Notes under the pieces: model-generated
What the model saw: only the letters and a program-made list of their open reading frames with translations
Databases searched by the model: none
What the model was told of the DNA's origin: nothing
Shown here: positions 38,491-46,529 of the stretch, one piece after another
How the letters are laid out: each line of letters opens with the position of its first letter
How positions within the stretch are numbered: position 1 is the stretch's first letter
Source of the DNA: Flavobacteriales bacterium
Lineage (GTDB): Bacteria > Bacteroidota > Bacteroidia > Flavobacteriales_E > Vicingaceae
Reading direction: 5' to 3'
Assembly: GCA_018608405.1 (NCBI GenBank)
Contig: JABAZP010000005.1
Span: 124,001 to 188,000 of the forward strand
DNA: 64,000 nt
Program-made: the position numbers and the translations under genes

Positions 38491-38780
38491 CTTGTCAGAT
38501 TTATGAAGGCGGTAAGATAATGATTAATCAGTACCTTGCCAAATAGCATTTTTCAGTCCTTTTGTTGTTATTTTTAATCGTTTTAGCTTATGCCACTAAA
38601 TAGCAACTCCTTTTTGAAAGACAAAAAACCAACATTTTTTGTTGGATTTTTCTTTATGACGCATACTGGATGACCTTCGGTGATCCAAGTAAGAGCCTCT
38701 TGTGCCCATCCAAAGCATAACTCACTTCGTTCGTTTCACTTTTTCATTTTCTTTGCTCACTGAAACAAGTTTCGCTCACG
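38491..38780. other. Gene-free stretch between channel gene and tRNA-Val(GAC)
   Basis: No convincing gene is seen. An 11-nt copy of the tRNA-Val(GAC) 3' end (GCATACTGGAT, tRNA copy at 38826-38836) occurs at 38661-38671. The rest has no supported feature. Confidence 0.5.
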
Positions 38781-38815
38781 GAAAATAAAAAAGCTCGACA
38801 CTTTGTGTCAAGCTT
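38781..38815 (-). terminator. Terminator after tRNA-Val(GAC)
   Basis: On the minus strand a stem of about 11 bp with one mismatch (AAGCTTGACAC / GTGTCGAGCTT) and a 3-nt loop is followed by a T-rich tract. It lies 7 nt downstream of the tRNA 3' end. Confidence 0.82.
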
Positions 38816-38821
38816 TGGCTG

Positions 38822-38896
38822 TGAGGCATACTGGATTCGAACCAGTGACCCCTACCCTGTCAAGGTAGTGCTCTGAACCAACTGAGCTAATGCCTC
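38822..38896 (-). tRNA. tRNA-Val (anticodon GAC)
   Basis: The 75-nt minus-strand sequence folds as a cloverleaf. The acceptor stem is GAGGCAT / ATGCCTC with discriminator A, the D arm contains AGCTCAGTTGGTTCAGAGC, the anticodon stem is CTACC / GGTAG with loop TTGACAG, and the T loop is TTCGAAT. The anticodon GAC reads valine GUC/GUU codons. CCA is not encoded. Confidence 0.96.
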
Positions 38897-39280
38897 AAAA
38901 ATATCAATGGCATTAGCGAAGTTGCCTGTCCCGAGAAGTCGGGAAGCTAATGCCTCGTGAAGAAGACGAAATTAATGATATTCTTAGGCTTAACCTTAGT
39001 TGGCTTTTCGAATTATTCAAATTTGTTTCAATAGAGACATTTGCACAGCTACTTAAATAAACCTTTTCATTTTTTTATAAAATAAACCAAACCTACTTGG
39101 CAGGAAATACTTCGCAGAGAACTGTATGGTCTTGTCTTTGGTAAATTACTAACTCCGAAACTTATTGCGTTGTTTAAGGATATTGCTAAAGATTCGCTAA
39201 TTGATTTTTGTATTCTTAATCCAAAACTTGCACGAATTAGATTGTAAATAGAACGTGAGCAAGCACCATGGTGTAAAACA
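38897..39280. other. Gene-free stretch between the two tRNA genes
   Basis: The first 12 nt of the tRNA-Val(GAC) 5' side (AGCTAATGCCTC as read on plus) recur at 38945-38956, beside a perfect hairpin TCCCGA-GAAG-TCGGGA at 38930-38945. A 50-codon plus-strand frame without a start codon ends at 39247; it may be a gene remnant or chance. Confidence 0.5.
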
Positions 39281-39312
39281 AAAAAAAGTCCAACACTTTC
39301 GTGATGGACTTT
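39281..39312 (-). terminator. Terminator after tRNA-Val(TAC)
   Basis: On the minus strand a 12-bp stem with one mismatch (AAAGTCCATCAC / GTGTTGGACTTT) and a GAAA loop leads into a T-tract. It follows the tRNA by about 9 nt. Confidence 0.85.
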
Positions 39313-39320
39313 AGGCTTTG

Positions 39321-39395
39321 TGGGCGATGAGAGATTCGAACTCCCGACCCCCTCGGTGTAAACGAGGTGCTCTGAACCAACTGAGCTAATCGCCC
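39321..39395 (-). tRNA. tRNA-Val (anticodon TAC)
   Basis: The 75-nt minus-strand sequence has acceptor stem GGGCGAT / ATCGCCC with discriminator A, the same D arm as the neighbouring valine tRNA, anticodon stem CCTCG / CGAGG with loop TTTACAC, and T loop TTCGAAT. Anticodon TAC reads valine GUA/GUG. CCA is not encoded. It is a second valine isoacceptor 425 bp from the first. Confidence 0.96.
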
Positions 39396-39458
39396 GAAAA
39401 ATTCGGAGTGCAAATATACAAGAATAGAATATTATGACAATCAGAAATTAAAAAAAAA

Positions 39459-40676
39459 TCAAAGTATTTCAGCAACCACAAAATTGCTACCACCAACATA
39501 TACAATTTCAGCTTCTTGGCAGCTAGCCATTGCCATTTCAAAAGCCTCTTTCACCGTGTTAAAATAATGGCCTTCGTAACCCAACTTTTTTGATATGCTG
39601 ATTAAATCGCCTATAGCAAGCGCCCTAGGAACCTCTGCTTGACAGAAATAATACGTTGCATTCTTTGGAAACAACTGTAAAATCTCTTCCACGTTCTTAT
39701 CTTTTACAAAACCAATCACAAAATGATACTGTTTAGCTTTTAAGGCTTGTAATTGAGATAGCACAAGTTGCAAGCCTTCTTTGTTGTGGGCAGTATCGGC
39801 AATGACCATTGGCCGTTCTTCGATAATTTCCCATCTCCCTCTTAGGTTTGTGTTTTTAACCACGTGTAGAAAGCCCCTTTTAATTGCTTCATCCGGAAGG
39901 TTCCAGCCTAGGGTTTTAGCTTCTAAACAAGTTAAATAAACTCCACGGATGTTTTCTTTTTGATAGATTCCAGCTAAATCTGATTCGAATGAAGGGATAG
40001 CGTCCGTTTCATTTGCAAAAATAATCGGGCTATCTAACACTTTTGCTTTTTTCTCAAACACTTGTTTTTCTCCTGAATGATTGGAAATAACAACAGGGGT
40101 TTTTGCTTTAATTATTCCAGCTTTTTCGCCTGCTATTTCTTTCAGAGTAGTCCCTAACATGTCCATGTGGTCATAGCCAATATTGGTGATCAGACATACT
40201 TCTGGGTGAATAATATTTGTAGAATCTAATCTCCCTCCTAAACCGGTTTCAATTATAGCAATATCCACTTTTTCAATTGCAAAATAATGAAATGCTAGAG
40301 CAACTGTCCATTCAAAAAATGAAGGATTAATGGTTGCAAATTGATCTTCAAAATCAGAAACAAATTCAACCACTTGATTTTCTGGAATCATATTGCCGTT
40401 AATTCGTATTCTTTCTCGAAAATCTTTTAGGTGAGGAGAGGTGTAGAGCCCTGTTTTATAACCTGCCTCTTGAAAAATGGAAGCTAGCATATGTGCAGAA
40501 GAACCTTTACCATTTGTGCCAGCTACATGGATACTTTTAAACTTACTTTGAGGATTCTTAAGGATTTTACAAAGAGAGAGGGTGTTAGTCAAGTCTTTTT
40601 TAAAGGCCGACTTACCCTGCCGCTGATACATGGGCAATTGCTTGAAAAGATAGTCAAGCGTTTCTTTGTAGGTCAT
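39459..40676 (-). CDS. folC: Bifunctional folylpolyglutamate / dihydrofolate synthase
   Basis: The product has 405 residues. The P-loop is VAGTNGKGSSAHML near residue 51. YTSPHLKDFRERI follows near 77, and IIETGLGGRLDSTNI near 140 is the FolC signature. ITNIGYDHMDMLG and the C-terminal ADTAHNKEG belong to the Mur-ligase-like fold. It adds glutamate to folates and usually also makes dihydrofolate. The start overlaps the tonB-like stop by 1 bp, so it is translated as part of the exbB-exbD-tonB run. Confidence 0.95.
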   Translation of the reverse strand: MTYKETLDYLFKQLPMYQRQGKSAFKKDLTNTLSLCKILKNPQSKFKSIHVAGTNGKGSSAHMLASIFQEAGYKTGLYTSPHLKDFRERIRINGNMIPENQVVEFVSDFEDQFATINPSFFEWTVALAFHYFAIEKVDIAIIETGLGGRLDSTNIIHPEVCLITNIGYDHMDMLGTTLKEIAGEKAGIIKAKTPVVISNHSGEKQVFEKKAKVLDSPIIFANETDAIPSFESDLAGIYQKENIRGVYLTCLEAKTLGWNLPDEAIKRGFLHVVKNTNLRGRWEIIEERPMVIADTAHNKEGLQLVLSQLQALKAKQYHFVIGFVKDKNVEEILQLFPKNATYYFCQAEVPRALAIGDLISISKKLGYEGHYFNTVKEAFEMAMASCQEAEIVYVGGSNFVVAEIL

Positions 40677-41455
40677 TAATTTAAAATGAAAATAAAGGTC
40701 ATCGTACCTTTTTGTTGATCGGCATCGGGGTTTGCACTAAATCTAGTTTCTAAAGCTGCTTTCGTCGCTTTTTCGTATAAAACAGGACTAGTAGTGTTCG
40801 AACCTCTAGCTCCGGCGTTAGCTCGAATTACTTTGCCGTATTTGTCTACAATGATATCAACTACAACAGTTCCTTCATCTTGAGAGTTGTCCTGAATTTT
40901 AGGAGGTTTTTTCATGCTCCTTCCCGCAAGGGAAAAGGAAGGCCCCCCTCCAGAACCTCCCAAACCACTGTAATTTTTGCTATTTGGGTCACCGTTTATT
41001 TTTCCTTGGTCTCCAGCTTCTCCTGTAACTCCATCACCGCCGCCTTCCGTCGTATTTGTACTCTTCATACGATCAGCCATATTCAATGTTCTGTTGGGTT
41101 TCGGTTCTGGTTCCTTTTCCTTCACCACTTCTTTTTCTTCTACCTTCTTTTCTTCTTTCTTTTCTACGATGGCAGGGGCTTCTTCCGTATCCTGGGTTAA
41201 TACTTCTTCATCAACTTGGTCGGCAGTTTCCGGCTGAGCGGGCTCTGGCATAGATTCGCTAGGAGGTGAGGAAATGTCAGACATCATCCCATCGTCAGAA
41301 GTTCCAAAATTTATTTCCATACCTCCCTGTTCAGGTGGCGGATCTAAATATGTCATACCATAAAACGCAAAAAGCACCAACAAAGCTGCGTGCACAGCAA
41401 TGGTAGTAATTAAGCCTTTTCTTTTGGTTTTATTTTCTGACTGCTCTTGACTCAT
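40676..41455 (-). CDS. TonB-like energy transducer
   Basis: The product has 259 residues. A cytoplasmic start and single membrane helix (GLITTIAVHAALLVLFAF) precede a long periplasmic linker rich in Pro, Glu, Lys and Val (about 75-125) and a Gly-rich segment. The C-terminal domain carries GTVVVDIIVDKYGKVIRA and KATKAALETRF, as in TonB and TolA-type proteins. It transmits the proton-driven motion of ExbB/ExbD to outer-membrane receptors. The start overlaps the exbD stop by 4 bp (ATGA). Confidence 0.9.
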   Translation of the reverse strand: MSQEQSENKTKRKGLITTIAVHAALLVLFAFYGMTYLDPPPEQGGMEINFGTSDDGMMSDISSPPSESMPEPAQPETADQVDEEVLTQDTEEAPAIVEKKEEKKVEEKEVVKEKEPEPKPNRTLNMADRMKSTNTTEGGGDGVTGEAGDQGKINGDPNSKNYSGLGGSGGGPSFSLAGRSMKKPPKIQDNSQDEGTVVVDIIVDKYGKVIRANAGARGSNTTSPVLYEKATKAALETRFSANPDADQQKGTMTFIFILN

Positions 41456-41844
41456 TTTGATTTTGTCGCTAATACCAACTTGAATTTATTCTCATTTGCA
41501 ATATTCATCACCTTTACGGCTTCATTGATAGGAACCGTTTTGTCGACATGCAATATGATTGAGTTGCTTGGATCATTTCCCATTTCTTGCAACAACAAGG
41601 GCTCTAACAAGTCAAACTCTACCTTATCTTGATTGATATAAAAATCAAGCTCCTTTGTGATAGAAACAGAAACTGTTTGTTTTGTTTGGGTTTTTGAAGA
41701 GCTGCTCGGGAGCAAAAGATTCAAGGCATTTGGACTGACTAACGTAGAGGTTAGCATAAAAAAGATCAGCAACAAGAAAACAATGTCAGTCATAGACGAC
41801 ATGTTAAAATTTGGACTGACTTTATTTCTAGACCGCAACCCCAT
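41452..41844 (-). CDS. exbD: ExbD/TolR biopolymer transport protein
   Basis: The product has 130 residues with a single N-terminal membrane helix. The proton-path Asp is in SMTDIVFLLLIFFML near residue 19. The periplasmic domain ends with HVDKTVPINEAVKVMNIA, typical of ExbD/TolR. It forms the ion-conducting core with ExbB. Its start overlaps the exbB stop by 1 bp and its stop overlaps the tonB-like start by 4 bp. Confidence 0.94.
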   Translation of the reverse strand: MGLRSRNKVSPNFNMSSMTDIVFLLLIFFMLTSTLVSPNALNLLLPSSSSKTQTKQTVSVSITKELDFYINQDKVEFDLLEPLLLQEMGNDPSNSIILHVDKTVPINEAVKVMNIANENKFKLVLATKSK

Positions 41845-42557
41845 TACTTCGTAGGTTCGTTAAGAATGTCTAGAAATTCAGTAGTTCTGGCTTCCATTTT
41901 AAAAACTACTTTTTCAACCTTGGCAACTAATAAGTTGTATCCAATAAAGGCTATGATACCAACTACTAATCCGGCAACGGTTGTCACCATGGCAGTATAT
42001 ATTCCTTCAGACAACATGGCCACGTCGATGTTTCCACCTGCTGCTGCCATTTGGTGAAAGGCTAAAATCATTCCGATTACAGTTCCTAAGAAACCAATCA
42101 TTGGTGCAGCTCCGGAAATGGTAGCTAGTGTCGCTAAATTATTTTCTAATTTGAAGAGCTCTAGTTTACCGGTATTTTCAATTGCAGCTCCAATGTCTGC
42201 AAGTGGTTTGCCAATTCTATTTACCCCTTTTTCAATCATCCTAGATATTGGAGTAGGGGTGCTTTTGCAAAGGGATCTTGCAGCTTCAAGTTTTCCGTCG
42301 TGAATAAAATCTTTAATTTGATTCATAAAGTTCTCATCCTCTTTTGCTGCATTTTTAATAGTAATGTATCGTTCTATAAAAATGTAAACTGCAATAATGG
42401 ACAGCACTAATAAGGAGAGCATAATGATTGTTCCACCCACTCCGCCAGAAGTTGTTAATTCAAGAATGGAGAGTGTTTTTTCAACAGGAACTTCTGCAGC
42501 CAGGCTATCCACCATGGGTTCTGCAACATTTATTTGACCTAATACGATAGAATTCAT
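41844..42557 (-). CDS. exbB: MotA/TolQ/ExbB proton channel protein
   Basis: The product has 237 residues. Three membrane helices are visible: GTIIMLSLLVLSIIAVYIF, PMIGFLGTVIGMILAF and MVTTVAGLVVGIIAFIGYNLL. The cytoplasmic loop between the first two is long and charged, as in ExbB/TolQ. Conserved SGAAPMIGFLGTVIGM and the Thr-Thr pair of the last helix are present. It pairs with ExbD to use the proton motive force. It is the first gene of the exbB-exbD-tonB-folC run. Confidence 0.94.
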   Translation of the reverse strand: MNSIVLGQINVAEPMVDSLAAEVPVEKTLSILELTTSGGVGGTIIMLSLLVLSIIAVYIFIERYITIKNAAKEDENFMNQIKDFIHDGKLEAARSLCKSTPTPISRMIEKGVNRIGKPLADIGAAIENTGKLELFKLENNLATLATISGAAPMIGFLGTVIGMILAFHQMAAAGGNIDVAMLSEGIYTAMVTTVAGLVVGIIAFIGYNLLVAKVEKVVFKMEARTTEFLDILNEPTK

Positions 42558-42662
42558 CAGCTATTTATTGATTTTAGAATATGCACTAAGTTATGCCTTT
42601 AGCATGCGCATGCACTATCAATTAATGCTAACTATTAACAGTGAAATGTTAGTTTTATTGCT

Positions 42663-44090
42663 TTAGTGGGCAATTACCAATACGTAGTATGCTGCTCCTG
42701 CAAGGTATCCTAAAATAGCAAAGAGGCTCATATTTTTCATGTACCAAATAAAATCAATTCGCTCCATACCCATTACTGCTACTCCTGCTGCAGAACCTAT
42801 AATTAGGGCTGAACCACCTGTTCCAGCGCAATATGCAAGGAATTCCCAGAAGTTACCATCTTGAATAAAGTGCCGGTAATACTCAGCATCTGCAGGGCTA
42901 AAAGCTGCAAGCATTTCTGGTGAGACAATTGGATACATTCCCATTGATGCTGCAACTAACGGCACATTATCAACAATTGCCGAAAGTAAACCAATAACGA
43001 TGTTCACTGCGTAAATGTCTCCGATAGTATCATCCAATATCTTTGCCATCGCTGTCAAATGACCTGCAGATTGCAAAGATGAAATAGCGATTAAAATTCC
43101 CAAGAAGAAGAGCACACTCACAATGTCAATCTTTCTTAAAACACCAATTACAGATAATTCTGACTTTACCTCATGATTTTTTGTTCTGTGAATGACTTCG
43201 GTTACTACCCACAGCACACCTAAGCCAAACATCATTCCCATATAAGGAGGGAGGTGAGTAACGGTTTTGAAAACAGGAACAAACAAGAGTAAAGCAAGTC
43301 CCAAGAAGAAAATTAAATTTCTTTCGAACGGTGTTGTTCTATTTCTCATGTGCTCCGCTTCTTTGGATATTACAGGACGCTCAACCTCACCTTTTTGGGT
43401 AAAACTCAACCAAATTAGTGGAACTAAAATGCATATTAAACTTGGCACGAAAAGTTCTGTAATTACATTGAAGGCAGTGATTTGTGTTCCAATCCAGAGC
43501 ATTGTTGTGGTTACATCTCCAATTGGTGACCAAGCTCCACCAGCGTTGGCTGCAATAATTACCAAACCGGCAAAGAACCATCTCTCTTTTTTATCAGCTA
43601 CTAGTTTTCGAAGTAATGAAATCATTACAATTGAAGTGGTTAAGTTATCCAATGCTGCAGAAAAGAAAAACGTAAGAATGCAAATAATCCAAAGGAGTTT
43701 TACTTTATTTTTAGTTGTAATCTTATCCGTAATAACAGCAAACCCTTCGTGAGCATCAATCAGTTCAACAATCGTCATCGCCCCAAGTAAAAAGAAAATG
43801 ATTTCAGAATGATGCGTTAGGTGGTGTGCAAGTTCATGCACAATAAAGTGATTTCCATGCTCTGCTATAACGGCTGCGATATCGTAGTTTTCAGGTAAGC
43901 CAAACGTTTCATCAACATACTTTAGGAAGGTTCCGCTATTCACTAAAATTTCGTCCATGCCAAAAACATAGGCGGTCCACCCTAGAACCGCGATAAGTAG
44001 GGCAGGTGCCGCCTTATCAATTTTCAAAGGATGCTCAAAGGCAATCATTACATAGCCCAATACAAATATGGCAACCATTAAAGTATACAT
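42663..44090 (-). CDS. nhaD: NhaD-type Na+/H+ antiporter
   Basis: The product has 475 residues with about twelve membrane helices. Motifs typical of NhaD in the ion-transporter superfamily are GAMTIVELIDAHEGFAVI, SAALDNLTTSIVMISLLRKLV, NAGGAWSPIGDVTTTMLW and SAIVDNVPLVAASMGMYP. These supply the Asp and Asn residues of the paired transport sites. It should expel Na+ or Li+ in exchange for protons and is common in marine and soda-lake bacteria. It sits upstream of exbB on the same strand after a gap of about 105 bp, so joint transcription is uncertain. Confidence 0.94.
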   Translation of the reverse strand: MYTLMVAIFVLGYVMIAFEHPLKIDKAAPALLIAVLGWTAYVFGMDEILVNSGTFLKYVDETFGLPENYDIAAVIAEHGNHFIVHELAHHLTHHSEIIFFLLGAMTIVELIDAHEGFAVITDKITTKNKVKLLWIICILTFFFSAALDNLTTSIVMISLLRKLVADKKERWFFAGLVIIAANAGGAWSPIGDVTTTMLWIGTQITAFNVITELFVPSLICILVPLIWLSFTQKGEVERPVISKEAEHMRNRTTPFERNLIFFLGLALLLFVPVFKTVTHLPPYMGMMFGLGVLWVVTEVIHRTKNHEVKSELSVIGVLRKIDIVSVLFFLGILIAISSLQSAGHLTAMAKILDDTIGDIYAVNIVIGLLSAIVDNVPLVAASMGMYPIVSPEMLAAFSPADAEYYRHFIQDGNFWEFLAYCAGTGGSALIIGSAAGVAVMGMERIDFIWYMKNMSLFAILGYLAGAAYYVLVIAH

Positions 44091-44114
44091 AGCGGAGTGT
44101 TTTTTAGATTTGGT

Positions 44115-45341
44115 TTAAACCAATTTGTTTAATGCAATAGTAAAAGCGGTTTTAGCAATATTTGTTTTACTTGAAGACACCTCGAACGTTTCTTCCATTG
44201 CTTTTTTGATCGTTTCGGAAGTATCGTTGAAAATTCCTTTGTCTGTCATTTCTATGCTATCGGTCATTAAATAGGCAAAAACTCTTGCCATTCCACAGTT
44301 CGAAATGAAGTCCGGTATAACACTTATTTTACTATCTGTGTAGTCTGCAATTGGGCCAAAAAAGATTTCTTGATCAGCAAATGGAACGTTTGCTCCTGCT
44401 GCAATTACCTCAATGCCCGAACTAATCATCTTATCAACTTGCTCTTTTGTGATTAATCGAGAAGCAGCACATGGTATAAAAACCTGTGCGTCTATGGACC
44501 ATATTTTACTATTTACTTCATCAAAAGAAAGCATGTTTTTAGCTTTTAGCTGATTGCCCTCTTTGTCTAGAAATAACTGCTTAATCTCTTTAAAAGTAAA
44601 GCCACCTTCGTTAATTAGACCGCCTTCACGGTCTATAATTCCAACGATTTTTGCACCACTTTGAGCTAAGTAATAAGCTCCTGCTGCGCCAACATTACCC
44701 CAACCTTGAACAATTACTTTCTTTCCTTTCAAGTCTCCACCATAAATGGAGTAGAAGTGTTTTACCGACTCAGCTACGCCGTAGCCTGTAATCATATCTG
44801 CTACAACGTATTTATTTTCAACTTTCGGTGTAAAGTTTGAATCTTCAATTACCTTTAAAACTCCGTAACGAAGTTGACCAATTCTATTTATTTTTTCTGC
44901 TTCTGTAGGCTTGAAGTGACCATTAAATACTCCCTCTTGCGGATGCCAAACCCCTGACCTTTCTGTAATTGGAATAACTTCGTGAATCTCATCTACATTT
45001 AAATCTCCTCCAGTTCCATAATAGTTTTTGAGTAGCGGCGCTACGGCCTTATACCACCTTTCTAAAACTCCTTTTTTTCGAGGATCTTTTGGATTGAAAT
45101 TAATTCCTGATTTCGCTCCGCCAATTGCCGGGCCTGAAACCGTGAATTTTATCTCCATGGTTTTTGCTAGAGAGGTTACTTCGTGTTTGTCTAATCCAAC
45201 TCTCATCCTTGTGCCGCCGCCTGCAGCTCCTCCTCTCAATGAATTTATTACTACCCATCCTTCAGCTTCCGTTTCTGAATCTTTCCATTCAAAAACTATT
45301 TCCGGCTGTTTGTTTTCGTACTTCTCAAGTAACTCTTTCAT
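44115..45341 (-). CDS. Glu/Leu/Phe/Val dehydrogenase
   Basis: The product has 408 residues. RGGAAGGGTRMRVG and GGAKSGINFNPKDPRKK near residues 35 and 75 form the substrate and catalytic-lysine region. GTGGDLNVDE carries the catalytic Asp, and VIVQGWGNVGAAGAYYLAQ near 215 is the NAD(P)-binding Rossmann motif. It oxidatively deaminates an amino acid; the exact substrate (glutamate, leucine, valine or phenylalanine) cannot be set from sequence by eye. It lies 24 bp upstream of nhaD on the same strand. Confidence 0.93.
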   Translation of the reverse strand: MKELLEKYENKQPEIVFEWKDSETEAEGWVVINSLRGGAAGGGTRMRVGLDKHEVTSLAKTMEIKFTVSGPAIGGAKSGINFNPKDPRKKGVLERWYKAVAPLLKNYYGTGGDLNVDEIHEVIPITERSGVWHPQEGVFNGHFKPTEAEKINRIGQLRYGVLKVIEDSNFTPKVENKYVVADMITGYGVAESVKHFYSIYGGDLKGKKVIVQGWGNVGAAGAYYLAQSGAKIVGIIDREGGLINEGGFTFKEIKQLFLDKEGNQLKAKNMLSFDEVNSKIWSIDAQVFIPCAASRLITKEQVDKMISSGIEVIAAGANVPFADQEIFFGPIADYTDSKISVIPDFISNCGMARVFAYLMTDSIEMTDKGIFNDTSETIKKAMEETFEVSSSKTNIAKTAFTIALNKLV

Positions 45342-45407
45342 GAATCTAATTTGCGTTCAAAATTAAAAAAAAACACTGTGTTAAATTCTTAAAATTGTTA
45401 ACAATGC

Positions 45408-46481
45408 TTATGGTAGGTAAATAGCTCCACCACAGCTGTTTTTGCTTGCTCCAGTCACACTTTTTAGAGTGTTGGTTTCCTTTATTATTCGCTTTAATCC
45501 AAGGAAAGCAAAAATCAGCGCTTCTTTGAAATCTATCATTTCAACTGATGGCAATTCAAACTGCAGTCCTTCTGCTTTGAGCATCTCTACAAGAAATTTG
45601 TTTTTGCTTCCTCCACCTGTAAATAAAATGTTATTTGATATGTCGTTTGATTTTAAAGTACTCGCTACTTGATATGCAATGTGTTTTGTAAAAGTGAAAA
45701 GTTTGTCTTCTAAAGTTTCCTTGCTACTTTCGATGAGTGGTATGATATGTTCGAAAACCCATTCCTTACCCAAAGATTTTGGCCCTACTAGTTTAAAGAA
45801 TTCAAATTCGTTTAATTCACTGAGTAGTTTAGGAACCAGTTTGCCTGTTTTACTATACTCCCCATTGAAATCAAATTCTGACTGTTTGTATTTTTTCATG
45901 AAATGATTTAAAACCATATTACAAGCACATACGTCGAAAGCAATTCTTTCCCCATTCTTTTTAAATGACATGTTTGCAATTCCTCCTAAATTGACGCATG
46001 CAGCATAAGAGTGGAATAAATTTTCATCTCCAAATGGAACTAAAGGAGCACCTTGACCTCCTAAAGCTACATCTAAACTCCTGAAATCAGTAACCGTCTT
46101 AACACCTGACACCGCAGCTATTGATGTGCCATGCCCTAATTGATAAGTAAAGCCCTTTTCAATTTGGTGAAAAATAGTATGACCGTGAGATGCTATTGCG
46201 TCAACATGCTGTTTCTTTTCTGAAAGGAATTTAGCAGCAATTGCGCCCAAAAAAGTACCGTACTTAAAGTCTAATTCAACTAAGTCAACTGCTGATTTAG
46301 ATTCAATGTTTCTTAACTCTTCTTCCCATTCATTTGAATATTTTATCGTTGAGGTAGCAATTATAGCATAAGCCCATTCGTCGTTAATTCGTTTAAATTC
46401 AGTTAAGCATAAGTCAATTCCATCGAGGGAAGTTCCCGACATGATGCCTAGAACTTTGTAGGTTTTATTTTGTTGATTCAC
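45408..46481 (-). CDS. anmK: Anhydro-N-acetylmuramic acid kinase
   Basis: From a GTG at 46481 the product has 357 residues, the family length. A longer frame open to 46661 would run across the promoter and start of the divergent acyl-CoA dehydrogenase and is rejected. GIMSGTSLDGIDL near the N-terminus is the phosphate-binding signature. FRSLDVALGGQGAPLVPFGD and CVNLGGIANMSF are also diagnostic. It phosphorylates and opens anhydro-MurNAc in cell-wall recycling. It is read before the dehydrogenase gene by strand but is separated by 66 bp. Confidence 0.95.
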   Translation of the reverse strand: MNQQNKTYKVLGIMSGTSLDGIDLCLTEFKRINDEWAYAIIATSTIKYSNEWEEELRNIESKSAVDLVELDFKYGTFLGAIAAKFLSEKKQHVDAIASHGHTIFHQIEKGFTYQLGHGTSIAAVSGVKTVTDFRSLDVALGGQGAPLVPFGDENLFHSYAACVNLGGIANMSFKKNGERIAFDVCACNMVLNHFMKKYKQSEFDFNGEYSKTGKLVPKLLSELNEFEFFKLVGPKSLGKEWVFEHIIPLIESSKETLEDKLFTFTKHIAYQVASTLKSNDISNNILFTGGGSKNKFLVEMLKAEGLQFELPSVEMIDFKEALIFAFLGLKRIIKETNTLKSVTGASKNSCGGAIYLP

Positions 46482-46503
46482 TATAGCAAATGAGTTATTT
46501 TTG
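46473..46503 (+). promoter_or_regulatory. Promoter of the acyl-CoA dehydrogenase gene
   Basis: TTG at 46473-46475 and TATTTTTG at 46496-46503 are 20 nt apart and match the Bacteroidota consensus. The -33 part overlaps the GTG start region of anmK on the other strand. The dehydrogenase ATG lies 26 nt downstream of the -7 box. Confidence 0.65.
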
Positions 46504-46529
46504 CACCATAAAAGAATTAAGCTAAAGAT

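Noticed and set aside
39100-39249. 50-codon frame between the tRNA genes that reads as plausible protein
   Set aside because: No start codon, short, and open frames of this size are common in AT-rich DNA. Kept only as a possible remnant in the intergenic note.
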